This document shows, piece after piece, positions 43,365 to 52,505 of a DNA stretch of 64,000 nucleotides (within the stretch, counting starts at the first letter, position 1; every line of letters starts with the position of its first letter). The position numbers were made by a program, and so were the translations under genes. This DNA comes from Bacteroidaceae bacterium (GTDB lineage: Bacteria; Bacteroidota; Bacteroidia; Bacteroidales; Bacteroidaceae). The notes below the pieces were generated by a model. It ran no database searches. It saw nothing but the letters and a program-made list of their open reading frames with translations, and had not been told where the DNA came from. The stretch spans positions 1 to 64,000 of the forward strand of contig JAGAQH010000001.1 of assembly GCA_017622815.1 (NCBI GenBank), written 5' to 3'.

Positions 43365-44369
43365 TTAAAGAGACAGAACGAACTCATCCCATTCCTTGGC
43401 TCCACCATCCGACCCCAGGACCTTCTTATGCAAACGGCTACGTATGGAAGAGACACTATCTGGAGCACGGTTTACCACCATTGCAATGTCCCGATTAGAA
43501 ATACGCAGCTTTATGAGCATACATACTTGAAACTCCACTTCCGAAAAACGATGAAGCGAACGTAATTTACGAGAGAAACCTGTGTAGACGGCATTCAACT
43601 GACATTCCATTTCACTCCAATCCTCTGCACTCAGGTTATCCCCTGCCTCTAAACGCGGACGTATGGCATTATAATAGTCAGACATGAAAAAGTTATCCGA
43701 CACTTGTTTCATCGCGTCGGTCACAGGTGCAGGACGAGATTCCAATTCTTCCAAGATAGCAGAGAGACTCTGCTCAACCAGACGCTTGCGGTATGCTATA
43801 TTCAAGGCTATAACAATAATGAGCAGAACTACAAGGACCAATATTATAAAAACGTAGTGGTATGTGCTTATAATATCCTTCAGCTTACGCTCTCCCGTAG
43901 ATAGTACAAAATGCTTTACCGGAGTATCGCCGTCATTCGGATATTTTCTGACAAGTTCGCGTATCTCTTCCTTGCGCTCCTCCGTCATTGTATTGGAACG
44001 CACCATGGTTTCTTTGTACCCCTGAAATTCGAGAATATAGGTGGAGTCGTTAATCACTTGAAACGGCATCACACGTCCGTTCTCTATGTATACCGAATCA
44101 TCCAGATGATACCGTCCCATCTCATGCGCAATAATCATCATATCTTCACCAACTGCATGAAGCTGCACCGAGTAATATGTACTATCGGCATCATATATTT
44201 TGCATCTGGTATATTGGGCATATATGGACTCACGCCCTTCAGGGTCAAGTTCGCTTTTCAGCATCCATACACCCATAATGGAGAAGTCCTCGCTTTCATT
44301 TGAGGCATAAGAAGAAAAATGGTTCAAACCAAGAAGGAGTATTGCTATAAGTCTGCCTAGCATCATCAT
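43365..44369 (-). CDS. Membrane-anchored transcriptional regulator with C-terminal HTH
   Basis: A 334-residue protein: signal peptide (about 1-22), an extracytoplasmic lipocalin-like beta domain (about 28-125, SIMGVWMLKSELDPEGRES), a TM helix (172-193, VFIILVLVVLLIIVIALN), a linker and a C-terminal LuxR-type HTH (about 277-322, LIKLRISNRDIAMVVNRAPD and SVSSIRSRLHKKVLG). The arrangement suggests it senses an envelope or periplasmic signal and regulates transcription directly. Similar one-component regulators occur in Bacteroidales, but I do not know a characterised homologue. Confidence 0.75.
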   Translation of the reverse strand: MMMLGRLIAILLLGLNHFSSYASNESEDFSIMGVWMLKSELDPEGRESIYAQYTRCKIYDADSTYYSVQLHAVGEDMMIIAHEMGRYHLDDSVYIENGRVMPFQVINDSTYILEFQGYKETMVRSNTMTEERKEEIRELVRKYPNDGDTPVKHFVLSTGERKLKDIISTYHYVFIILVLVVLLIIVIALNIAYRKRLVEQSLSAILEELESRPAPVTDAMKQVSDNFFMSDYYNAIRPRLEAGDNLSAEDWSEMECQLNAVYTGFSRKLRSLHRFSEVEFQVCMLIKLRISNRDIAMVVNRAPDSVSSIRSRLHKKVLGSDGGAKEWDEFVLSL

Positions 44370-44418
44370 ATTATCTCACATGAGGTATCAAAGTTCATAC
44401 GCAAATCTGCTTCCATCC

Positions 44419-45129
44419 TTACCCTTCCAACAACTCCTTCATGAACTGCGCCACGCCCTGGGATGCGCCCATCTGCAGGTGGCGGAAGGTGCTGGAGGAG
44501 TTCCATTGCACGGGTTTGGGGTCGATGAGCCAGATGGGCGTGCCGTGCGGAACACAACGGGTAAGGCCGGCGGCAGGATAGACATTGAGGCTTGTGCCGA
44601 TGACCACCAGCACATCGGCCTGCATGCAGAGTTCCGCCGCCACCTCTATGTTGGGTACCTCCTCGCCGAACCATACGATGTAGGGGCGCAGAGGACTGCC
44701 GTCGGGAGCCTCATCGCCATACTGCACATCGGCATTGTCGGGAGTGAGGGTGATGATTTGCGAGGGAGCGTTGGGCGCCTCGCTACTGGTCACCTTCATC
44801 AGCTCGCCATGCAGGTGGAGCACGTTGGTACTGCCGGCACGCTCGTGCAGGTCGTCCACATTCTGTGTGATAATCTGCACATCGTGGAAACGTTCCAACT
44901 CTGCAAGCAACTTGTGCCCCAGGCAGGGTTGAGCATCGAGCATCTGCTGACGGCGCAGGTTGTAGAACTCAGTGACAAGTTCGGGGTCTCTTGCCCACCC
45001 CTCGGGAGTGGCAACATCCTCCACATTGTACTGTTCCCAAAGACCTCCGCTATCACGGAAGGTGCTGATACCGCTCTCGGCACTCATGCCGGCACCGGTG
45101 AGGACGATGATACGTTTACGGACTCTCAT
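44419..45129 (-). CDS. cobB: NAD-dependent protein deacylase, Sir2 family
   Basis: A 236-residue sirtuin. NAD-binding motifs GAGMSAESGI (12-21) and TQNVDDLHERAG (88-99) and the catalytic His107 (LHLHGE) are present. Y56 and R59 in FYNLRR match the Tyr-x-x-Arg pair that gives SIRT5/CobB desuccinylase activity. The four zinc Cys expected between about 110 and 150 are all missing: that segment has none. The start at 45129 (MRVRKRIIVLTGAG) is the family N terminus. Confidence 0.92.
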   Translation of the reverse strand: MRVRKRIIVLTGAGMSAESGISTFRDSGGLWEQYNVEDVATPEGWARDPELVTEFYNLRRQQMLDAQPCLGHKLLAELERFHDVQIITQNVDDLHERAGSTNVLHLHGELMKVTSSEAPNAPSQIITLTPDNADVQYGDEAPDGSPLRPYIVWFGEEVPNIEVAAELCMQADVLVVIGTSLNVYPAAGLTRCVPHGTPIWLIDPKPVQWNSSSTFRHLQMGASQGVAQFMKELLEG

Positions 45130-45176
45130 AAGCAACAGACCCTCCCCCTTACCCCTCCACAAGGGAGGGGAGTAGA
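45130..45176. repeat. CCCCTCC/GGAGGGG intergenic repeat
   Basis: GACCCTCCCCCTTACCCC then CTCCACAAGGGAGGGGAG, abutting the cobB start. Same element as at 50266 in identical orientation. Confidence 0.6.
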
Positions 45177-45183
45177 TACTATA

Positions 45184-45561
45184 TCACTCATAACATTGTA
45201 GTTCTGCCAATATCTTTTCTATTACATTATCTATATCATACAACACCTCTTCGTTGGTAAAACGAACGACGTTGTAATTCATTCTGTTCAAATCCCTCTC
45301 CCTGCATTCATCATTCTCTTCCTGCTGACGTTCGGCGTGGTATGCACCATCAACCTCTATCACCAGGTTTATGTCCGGCAAAAGGAAATCGACTATATAA
45401 TCTCCCACAACATGCTGACGAAGCACCTTAAGCCCTATCTGCCCTGCCCTAAGATTTTCCCATAGCACCAGTTCTGCCAACGTAGGGTTCATCCTGTTCT
45501 CGCGTGCGAATTCCTTCAGCAGATGGTACCTGTCCGGTGATGCCGTTTTGTAATCATGCAT
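45184..45561 (-). CDS. DUF559 domain protein (Vsr-like nuclease fold)
   Basis: A 125-residue protein starting MHDYKTASPDRYHLL. The family pattern is clear: RMNPTLAELVLWENLR, a G-L-K-V-L-R-Q-H segment, VGDYIVDFLLPDINLVIEVD with putative catalytic Asp/Glu, and YNVVRFTNEEVL. Such small PD-(D/E)XK/Vsr-like proteins often stand alone in intergenic space; their activity is unproven. It is flanked on both sides by GC-rich repeats. Confidence 0.88.
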   Translation of the reverse strand: MHDYKTASPDRYHLLKEFARENRMNPTLAELVLWENLRAGQIGLKVLRQHVVGDYIVDFLLPDINLVIEVDGAYHAERQQEENDECRERDLNRMNYNVVRFTNEEVLYDIDNVIEKILAELQCYE

Positions 45562-45585
45562 AGCAATGCTTATCTGTCTTTTCTA

Positions 45586-45750
45586 AGTACAAGCCCCCCT
45601 CTCTTGCTCGCCACAAGAGAGGGGAGTATTATGTACGAAGAGCGGAGTCAATCATCAATTACTATTTTTCGGACACGTCATTCCGTATCCCTGCAATTTA
45701 TCTGTTGTAACCACTCCCCTCCCTTGTGGAGGGGTTGGGGGAGGGTCCTC
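45586..45750. repeat. Two CCCCTCC-type repeats and a decayed palindrome
   Basis: CCACAAGAGAGGGGAG at about 45609 and CTCCCCTCCCTTGTGGAGGG at about 45714, with a degenerate copy of the GGACACGGCATGCC palindrome (GGACACGTCATTCCGTATCC, 45671-45690) between them. Confidence 0.6.
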
Positions 45751-45756
45751 TTTCTT

Positions 45757-47292
45757 TTACTTCTTCGCTATCGGATCCTTATACATCTTCTGCATCTGCG
45801 CAAGCTTCTTGTGCATCTGCTTGCGAACCTTGGCATAGGCAGGGTCGTCATAGACGTTCTTCATCTCTGTGGGGTCTTCCTGAAGGTCATAGAGTTCCCA
45901 TGTGTCTATGTCGTTGTAGAAGTGAATCAACTTGTAGCGTTCGGTGCGGACGCCATAATGACGCTTCACGGAATGCTCTGCGGGATACTCGTGGAAGTGG
46001 TAATAGATGGCATCGCGCCACTTGCCGATGGTCTTCTCGCCCTTCAGCAGGGGAACGAGGCTCTTGCCCTGTATGTCGGAGGGAACCTTAACGCCTGCCA
46101 TTTCCAAGAAGGTGGGGGCATAGTCGATGTTCTGCACCATGTCGGTAATCTCACCACGACGCTTGTAACCGTCGGGCAGACGCATGAGCAGAGGGGTAGA
46201 CAGGCTCTCCTCGTACATGAAGCGCTTGTCGAACCAACCGTGTTCGCCCATATAGAAACCCTGGTCGGAGGTGTAGACAACGAGAGTGTTCTCCAGCATA
46301 CCGTTCTCGCGCAAGTAGTCCATCAGTCGGCCCACGTTATCGTCCAGAGTGCGGGTCACCTTGGCATAGTCGCGCATGTAGCGCTGGTACTTCCATTCCA
46401 CCAGGTCCTTGCCTGTGAGGTTCTGACGCTTGAAGTCGCATGAAATGCTGTCGTAGAAGGTCCAGTACTGCTTCTTCAGTTCGGGTTCCAGGCGCTCCAC
46501 GTAGTTGATATAGGCCTGGGACAGACGTGTCTGGTCGCCGGGCAGATAAGCCTTGGTATCGTAGGCAAGGTCCATGTCGTGGTTGGAGGCGATGGCCATT
46601 TCCTGTTGCTGTGCGGCAATACGTCCCTCGTAGTTGTCCCAGAAGTTGGCAGGTTTCTCGAAGGTCTGGTCCTCATACTCGCGCAGGTACTTCAACTCGG
46701 GCAACCAGTTGCGGTGGCATGCCTTGTGGTGTACGAACAGGATGAAGGGACGGTCCTTGTCGCGCTGTTCCATCCAGTTGATGGCCTTGTCGGTGATGAC
46801 GTTGGTGCAATAACCCTTCTCTATGGACTTGCTGCCGTCCTGGTGGTGGAAAAGAGGGTTGTAGTATTCGCCCTGACCTATGAGGATGTCCCAGTGGTCA
46901 AAGCCTGTGGGTTCGCTCACCAGGTGCCACTTGCCTATGAGTGCCGTCTGGTAGCCGGCAGCCTGCAGGAGTTTGGGCATTGTCTGCTGTGAACCGTCGA
47001 AGATACCGTGCTCGTTGTTGGTAAAGCCATTGATGTGGCTGTGCTTGCCGGTGAGCATGCACGCACGGCTGGGACCTGAGAGGCTGTTGGCGACGAAACT
47101 GTTGCGGAACAGGACGCCCTCCTCGGCAATGCGGTCGAGGTTGGGTGTCTGCAAGTGACTGTTGCCGTATGCACTGAGTGCCTGGGCAGTGTGGTCGTCC
47201 GTCATGATGTAGACGATGTTCGGGCGCTGGCTCTGAGCCTGTGCCGACAGGGCCGCCATAGCAGCCATGGAGAGAACTGAGAGTTGTTTCAT
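45757..47292 (-). CDS. Sulfatase, S-type (glucosamine-6-sulfatase-like)
   Basis: A 511-residue secreted arylsulfatase-family enzyme with a signal peptide ending SAQAQ. NIVYIMTDDHTAQALSAYG provides the Asp pair for Ca2+. The formylglycine motif is S72-G-P-S-R76 in SLSGPSRACMLTGKHSH, so maturation needs a radical-SAM anSME enzyme, which is not in this window. The AEEGVLFRN and HEYPAEHSVKRHYG stretches and overall length resemble S1_11-type N-acetylglucosamine-6-O-sulfatases that act on mucin or heparin. The specific substrate is inferred. Confidence 0.92.
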   Translation of the reverse strand: MKQLSVLSMAAMAALSAQAQSQRPNIVYIMTDDHTAQALSAYGNSHLQTPNLDRIAEEGVLFRNSFVANSLSGPSRACMLTGKHSHINGFTNNEHGIFDGSQQTMPKLLQAAGYQTALIGKWHLVSEPTGFDHWDILIGQGEYYNPLFHHQDGSKSIEKGYCTNVITDKAINWMEQRDKDRPFILFVHHKACHRNWLPELKYLREYEDQTFEKPANFWDNYEGRIAAQQQEMAIASNHDMDLAYDTKAYLPGDQTRLSQAYINYVERLEPELKKQYWTFYDSISCDFKRQNLTGKDLVEWKYQRYMRDYAKVTRTLDDNVGRLMDYLRENGMLENTLVVYTSDQGFYMGEHGWFDKRFMYEESLSTPLLMRLPDGYKRRGEITDMVQNIDYAPTFLEMAGVKVPSDIQGKSLVPLLKGEKTIGKWRDAIYYHFHEYPAEHSVKRHYGVRTERYKLIHFYNDIDTWELYDLQEDPTEMKNVYDDPAYAKVRKQMHKKLAQMQKMYKDPIAKK

Positions 47293-47430
47293 TGTTTTAT
47301 ATATTATATATAGATAATGTATTCGGTTAGGGGTTACTTTAGGTTGGCATGGAACACTGATGGCACAGATGCAACAGATTTACACGGCTTCCGCTCATCC
47401 GCTCACCGCTCACCGTTATCCGTTATCCGT

Positions 47431-50250
47431 TCATTTCAACATTTCCTTCAAGTAGGGTGCCGTGTAGCCGATGCCGGCCTTTACCATCTCCTCGGGTGTG
47501 CCGGAGAAGAGTATCTGTCCGCCACGGTGGCCTCCTTCGGGACCCATCTCTATGATGTGGTCGGCAGCCTTGATGATGTCCAGGTTGTGCTCCACGATGA
47601 CCACGGTGTTGCCCTTGTCCACAAGGCGGTTCAGCACGGAGAGGAGCACACGGATGTCCTCGAAGTGCAGACCCGTGGTGGGTTCGTCCAATATGTATAA
47701 GGTACGGCCCGTGTCGCGCTTGGCCAGTTCGGTGGCCAGTTTCACGCGCTGGCTCTCGCCTCCCGACAGGGTGGTACTCGGCTGACCGAGTTTCACGTAG
47801 CCAAGGCCCACGTCCTGAAGCACCTTTATCTTCTGCAGGATGTTCGGTTGGTTCTCGAAGAACTCCACGGCCTGGTTTATGGTCATGTCCAGTATGTCGG
47901 CAATGCTCTTGCCACGGAAGCGCACCTCCAGTGTCTCGCGGTTGTAGCGTTTGCCACGGCACTCCTCGCAGGGGACCATCACGTCGGGCAGGAAGTTCAT
48001 CTCTATGCTCTTGTATCCGTTGCCCGAACAGGTCTCGCACCGTCCGCCCTTCACGTTGAAGGAGAAGCGTCCTGGCTTGTAGCCCCTTATCTTTGCCTCC
48101 GGCAGGTCCACGAAGAGGTTGCGTATGTCGTTGAACACGTTGGTGTACGTGGCAGGGTTGCTCCTCGGGGTTCGTCCCAAGGGAGTCTGGTCAACGTCCA
48201 CCACCTTGTCCACGTTCTCCAGTCCCTCCACCGAGTCGTATGGCAAGGGGTCGGTAAGCGAGCGGTAGAAGTGCTGCGAGAGGATGGGATGCAGGGTATC
48301 GTTGATGAGCGTGCTCTTTCCCGAACCGCTCACGCCTGTGATGCAGATGAGTTTGCCCAGGGGGAAGGTGGCGGTAACGTCCTTCAGGTTGTTGCCACGA
48401 GCCCCGTGTATGGTGATGCTCTTTCCGTTGCCCTCGCGGCGCACGACAGGAACCTCTATGCGGAGTCTGCCGGAGAGGTAGCCGCTGGTCAGGGTGTCTG
48501 CCTTGAGCATATCTGGATACGTGCCCTGGTACACCACATGCCCGCCGGCACGTCCGGCACGCGGACCTATGTCCACTATCCAGTCGGCATTCTCCATCAT
48601 CTCCTGGTCGTGCTCCACCACGATGACCGAGTTGCCGATGTCGCGCAGGGACTTCAGCGAGGCAATCAGGCGGCTGTTGTCCTTCTGGTGAAGGCCTATG
48701 GAGGGTTCGTCCAGAATGTATAGCACGTTCACCAGTTGCGAACCTATCTGTGTGGCCAGACGTATGCGCTGGCTCTCTCCGCCGCTGAGCGAGACGCTCG
48801 AACGGGAAAGCGACAGGTATTCCAGACCTATGTCCAGAAGGAAGCGCAGGCGTGTGCAGAGTTCCTTCAGTATCTCGGGCGCTATCTTGCGCTGGTGGTC
48901 GTTGAGGTGCCCGTCCAGGGACATTAGCCATTCGTAGAGTTCGCCCAGGTCCATTTCTGCCAGTTCGGCAATGTTCTTGCCGGCAATGAAGAAATGCAGG
49001 GACTCCTTTCTGAGGCGCTGTCCGTGACATTCGGGGCATTGTGCTGTACGGTTGAACTGGTCGGCCCACTTCTGTGCCGATGCGCTCATGTCAGAGTCCA
49101 GCATCTGTCGGATATACTTCACAAGACCGTCGTAGTCGGTGAAATAGTCGCTTGAGGTGCGTGCCACGGAGGCCGGAATGCGGAGACGCTCGGGACTGCC
49201 GTTCAGTATCTCGTCCACGGCCTCGCGCGGCAACTGCCCTATCGGGGTGTCCAGTGTGGCGTCGTACCGTTCCAGCACTGCCTGAATCTGCCAGAATATC
49301 ATGGCCTGGCGTGCCTTGCCCAGAGGGGCTATGCCTCCCTGGCGGACGCTCAGTTTCGGGTCGGGGAATACCTTTTCCTCGTCAATGAGGGACACCATGC
49401 CAAGACCCTTGCATCGGGGGCAGGCACTCTGGGGGGAGTTGAACGAAAAGTCGTGCGGAGCAGGGTCGCGGTATGCTATGCCGCTGGTGGGGCACATGAG
49501 GCGGCGGCTATAATGTCGCACCTCGCCCGTTTCCATGTCGAAGACCATGATGAGTCCCCCACCCTGCTGCATGGCGGTGGACACGCTTTGACGCAGGCGC
49601 TCGCCGTCCTTTTCGGCAACACGCAGACGGTCCACCACCACCTCTATGTCGTGGTTCTTGTAGCGGTCCAGTTGCATGTCGGGCAGGAGTTCCTCCATCT
49701 CCCCGTCAATGCGGGCATAGAGGTAGCCTTTCTTGCGCACGCTCTCCAGAAGTTCGCGGTAGTGTCCCTTGCGGTTCTGCACCACGGGGGCAAGGATGTA
49801 GACACGCCGTCCCTCGTACCTCTCCAGCAGGAGGGCAACAATCTGTTCCTCGGTGTAGCGGACCATCTTCTCTCCGCTAACATAGGAATAGGCCTCGCCC
49901 ACACGGGCATAGAGCAGGCGGAGGAAGTCGTAAATCTCGGTGGTGGTGCCCACGGTGGAGCGTGGATTGCGGTTGGTGGTCTTCTGCTCTATACTGATGA
50001 CGGGCGAGAGGCCGCTGACCTTGTCCACATCGGGGCGCGACATGCCTCCGAGGAAGTTGCGTGCGTAAGCCGAGAAGGTCTCTATGTACCTACGCTGACC
50101 CTCGGCATATATGGTATCGAAGGCAAGACTGGACTTACCCGACCCGCTCAGTCCCGTTATCACGGTGAGCGAGCCGCGGGGTATCTCCACGTCCACGTTC
50201 TTCAGGTTGTGTTCCCTGGCGCCTTCAACTATTATCTTGGTGTTTGACAT
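47431..50250 (-). CDS. uvrA: Excinuclease ABC subunit A
   Basis: A 939-residue ABC-type ATPase that recognises DNA damage in nucleotide excision repair. It has two Walker A motifs (GLSGSGKSSLAFDT near residue 30 and GVSGSGKSTLINDT in the second half), two signature LSGGESQR motifs and Cys zinc modules (CPRCKG; CETCSGNGYK with CEECRG). Full family length. uvrB lies about 4 kb away on the plus strand. Confidence 0.98.
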   Translation of the reverse strand: MSNTKIIVEGAREHNLKNVDVEIPRGSLTVITGLSGSGKSSLAFDTIYAEGQRRYIETFSAYARNFLGGMSRPDVDKVSGLSPVISIEQKTTNRNPRSTVGTTTEIYDFLRLLYARVGEAYSYVSGEKMVRYTEEQIVALLLERYEGRRVYILAPVVQNRKGHYRELLESVRKKGYLYARIDGEMEELLPDMQLDRYKNHDIEVVVDRLRVAEKDGERLRQSVSTAMQQGGGLIMVFDMETGEVRHYSRRLMCPTSGIAYRDPAPHDFSFNSPQSACPRCKGLGMVSLIDEEKVFPDPKLSVRQGGIAPLGKARQAMIFWQIQAVLERYDATLDTPIGQLPREAVDEILNGSPERLRIPASVARTSSDYFTDYDGLVKYIRQMLDSDMSASAQKWADQFNRTAQCPECHGQRLRKESLHFFIAGKNIAELAEMDLGELYEWLMSLDGHLNDHQRKIAPEILKELCTRLRFLLDIGLEYLSLSRSSVSLSGGESQRIRLATQIGSQLVNVLYILDEPSIGLHQKDNSRLIASLKSLRDIGNSVIVVEHDQEMMENADWIVDIGPRAGRAGGHVVYQGTYPDMLKADTLTSGYLSGRLRIEVPVVRREGNGKSITIHGARGNNLKDVTATFPLGKLICITGVSGSGKSTLINDTLHPILSQHFYRSLTDPLPYDSVEGLENVDKVVDVDQTPLGRTPRSNPATYTNVFNDIRNLFVDLPEAKIRGYKPGRFSFNVKGGRCETCSGNGYKSIEMNFLPDVMVPCEECRGKRYNRETLEVRFRGKSIADILDMTINQAVEFFENQPNILQKIKVLQDVGLGYVKLGQPSTTLSGGESQRVKLATELAKRDTGRTLYILDEPTTGLHFEDIRVLLSVLNRLVDKGNTVVIVEHNLDIIKAADHIIEMGPEGGHRGGQILFSGTPEEMVKAGIGYTAPYLKEMLK

Positions 50251-50263
50251 AGATAAGATTCCT

Positions 50264-50425
50264 CAGACCCTCCCCCTTACCCCTCCACAAGGGAGGGGAG
50301 TATAATGTATAGAGATTTGGAGGTTAAAATTTAGACTTCATGATTAGTAATAGCAGGGACGCTCTTTTCCCAGTTGTAACCACTCCCTCCCCTTGCGGGA
50401 GGGCTGGGGAGGGGGCTTCCCCTCA
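50264..50425. repeat. Two CCCCTCC/GGAGGGG intergenic repeats
   Basis: CCCCTCCACAAGGGAGGGGA (about 50279-50298) and CTCCCTCCCCTTGCGGGAGG (about 50384-50403) between uvrA and the T9SS-type gene. Confidence 0.6.
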
Positions 50426-51160
50426 CTCCTCCACATAATCCTGGTTCTTGTGCGTGAACACATTTATGGTTTTCTTCAGGCGGTACTTGGTGCCGTCCGC
50501 TCCCTTGGCATTGACCACAAGGTAGTAGGCACCGTTGCGCACGTAATTGCCTCCTACACGTCCGTCCCAGCCCTCGGCTACATCGTCCCACTGGTAGAGG
50601 CGCTGGCCCCAACGGTTGAACACGGCGGCATGAAACTCCACTATGCTCTGGTATTCCTTGGCGCGAAGGATGTCGTTCTGTCCGTCGCCGTTGGGAGTGA
50701 ACGTGTTGGGGAACTCAAGTCTGCTTCCGCTTATCTGCAGGCGGAAGATTATGGAGTCCATGTCTTCCGAAGGGTACTCCCACTTCATTTCGCCATTGGT
50801 GAAGGTGGCCTTCAGCCGCACCTTGTAGGTACCCTTGTGTATGAAGTCATAGTCGAGATTTTCCTCAAAGCGGTGCACCAGTTCAAAGAAGTTGTTGCCC
50901 ATGGAACCGGTAACGGTATCCACCATCACCACCCAGTCGTACGTTACGTCCCAACCGTCCATATCCATAGGATTGGCCAGGAAGATGCCATTAAGCGGAG
51001 CGTTCTGTATCTCCGTCAGTTGCAGGTCATCGGGGTAACTGCCCGTCAGCACCGTACCCTCGGGATTGGTGTACGTCACCTCGGGACGAAGCGAGGGCAT
51101 CGTCTGTGCCATACCCATAAGGGACATGAGCATCAGAACCAATAAAGATATATATCGCAT
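50423..51160 (-). CDS. Exported protein with gliding-motility-type C-terminal domain (T9SS type B sorting)
   Basis: A 245-residue protein with a signal peptide (MRYISLLVLMLMSLMGMAQ). The C-terminal 90 residues are a CHU_C/gliding motility-associated domain: FPNTFTPNGDGQNDIL, FNRWGQRLYQ and WDGRVGGNYVRNGAYYLVV. This domain directs type IX secretion to the surface. The N-terminal half is a PKD-like beta domain. The protein is small for the class, so it may be an adhesin-like or structural surface protein. Confidence 0.85.
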   Translation of the reverse strand: MRYISLLVLMLMSLMGMAQTMPSLRPEVTYTNPEGTVLTGSYPDDLQLTEIQNAPLNGIFLANPMDMDGWDVTYDWVVMVDTVTGSMGNNFFELVHRFEENLDYDFIHKGTYKVRLKATFTNGEMKWEYPSEDMDSIIFRLQISGSRLEFPNTFTPNGDGQNDILRAKEYQSIVEFHAAVFNRWGQRLYQWDDVAEGWDGRVGGNYVRNGAYYLVVNAKGADGTKYRLKKTINVFTHKNQDYVEE

Positions 51161-51374
51161 GCGTAATAATATATTATATAAGGTATATCTGCGCCAAAGA
51201 TACGAAGAAGCGAGCGAAATCGCAAATTAAATCTACTTTTTCCTATCGTGAGTATCCAAGACTGAAGGTCAAAGGTACAAATAATTATCCAATACCCATG
51301 CCATATTCTCCACTTTTTCGTACCTTTGAGGCTTCGTCTCTAAATTACTCACGCTCGGAAATCCTCAAATAAAT

Positions 51375-51405
51375 TTGGGATTTCGCTCACTTAATCGTAC
51401 CTTTG
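51375..51405 (+). promoter_or_regulatory. Promoter of the PorT-like gene (leaderless type)
   Basis: TTG (51375-51377), 20 nt, TACCTTTG (51398-51405); the ATG begins 4 nt later at 51410. Confidence 0.65.
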
Positions 51406-51409
51406 CAAC

Positions 51410-52162
51410 ATGAAGAAGCGCATACTACATATATTGCTACTATGCATCGTGCCACTCCTTGCCTCGGCACAGGTGGGCAAATACCGTTCCGACCTTGCCA
51501 TTGGTGTAAACGGAGGTTTATTGATGAACAGGGTTACATTCTCGCCCAGAGTGCAGCAGAGCATGCTCATGGCACCGGAATTCGGTGTCACTGTACGCTA
51601 CACCTGCGAGAAGTATTTTGCCATGGTATGTGCCCTGCAAGCCGAGGTGAACTACTCCCGACAGGGATGGAAAGAGGTTCCGGAAAATGGGAACTACACC
51701 TACCAGAGAAACATGGACTACATCCACGTTCCCTTCATGGCCCGCCTGGGTTTCGGCCGCGAGCGCAAGGGAGTGATGGGCTACCTCGTTCTGGGTCCAC
51801 AGATAGGTTTCTGCATTGGCGAGAGCGACACACGCACAGGCGAGTGGGAGGATGCCATCAACCCCTATGATCCCGAAGGACCAATGATAAACGTACCCAA
51901 GAATCCCGAAGGCCCATGGCAACATTACAACCTTGGCATCGAAAAGAAGTTTGAATATGGCATTGTCGGCGGTGCGGGCATAGAGTTCAGTCACCCGAAG
52001 ATTGGACATTTCGCCCTGGACGGCCGCTATTATTTCGGTCTTTCCGACATCTTCAACAACGGCAAGAAGGACTACTTCGGACGCTCGGCCAACTCCAGCA
52101 TCGTAGTGAAACTGACATACCTCTGGGATGTGAAGAAGACCAAGGACGACACTATAAAATAA
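51410..52162 (+). CDS. Outer membrane beta-barrel protein, PorT-like
   Basis: A 250-residue protein with a signal peptide (MKKRILHILLLCIVPLLASAQ). The rest has alternating hydrophobic strands (SDLAIGVNGGLLMNRVTF, ALQAEVNYSRQGW, YIHVPFMARLGFG, GIVGGAGIEFSH, FALDGRYYFGLSDIF) and a final strand ending with TYLWD, typical of the PorT/OmpA-like eight-strand barrels of Bacteroidetes. PorT is a T9SS component in Porphyromonas; orthology here is not proven. It is divergent from the T9SS-cargo-like gene. Confidence 0.82.
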   Translation: MKKRILHILLLCIVPLLASAQVGKYRSDLAIGVNGGLLMNRVTFSPRVQQSMLMAPEFGVTVRYTCEKYFAMVCALQAEVNYSRQGWKEVPENGNYTYQRNMDYIHVPFMARLGFGRERKGVMGYLVLGPQIGFCIGESDTRTGEWEDAINPYDPEGPMINVPKNPEGPWQHYNLGIEKKFEYGIVGGAGIEFSHPKIGHFALDGRYYFGLSDIFNNGKKDYFGRSANSSIVVKLTYLWDVKKTKDDTIK

Positions 52163-52196
52163 GGGAAGGGACAGAATAGTGCACGACACAAAAAAG

Positions 52197-52237
52197 GGAG
52201 GCAACTACCGCACTGAAGCGATGGTTGCCTCCTTTTC
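52197..52237 (+). terminator. Terminator after the PorT-like gene
   Basis: GGAGGCAAC (52197-52205) pairs with GTTGCCTCC (52224-52232), followed by TTTTC; the AAAAAGG before it could serve the minus strand. Confidence 0.75.
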
Positions 52238-52257
52238 TTCCAATATGCCGTATATGC

Positions 52258-52443
52258 TTATGCCAGCATACCCATCAGCAAACTGACTACGAAACCAGCA
52301 CCGGCAGCGTAGAGATAGTTGACGGGGTCAGCAACCTTGTCCTTCTGAACAAAGTAGATGATAACGCCCACGATGGGGAACAGGAATGAACAAATCAGAG
52401 CGAAGATACCAGCCTTGCCCTTTTCTTGCATTTCGTTTGCCAT
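52258..52443 (-). CDS. Small membrane protein (61 aa)
   Basis: MANEMQEKGKAGIFALICSF and on: a short charged N terminus followed by two predicted TM helices (about 12-32 and 40-60, the second AGAGFVVSLLMGML) with a polar QKDKVADPVN loop. I do not recognise a named family; small proteins like this are common in Bacteroidales. It is convergent with the PorT-like gene. Confidence 0.6.
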   Translation of the reverse strand: MANEMQEKGKAGIFALICSFLFPIVGVIIYFVQKDKVADPVNYLYAAGAGFVVSLLMGMLA

Positions 52444-52505
52444 AATCTTTTATTTGTATTTTGGTTGGTTAATATATTTGTCTCTTTTCACGTGCCCGGA
52501 CAGTC

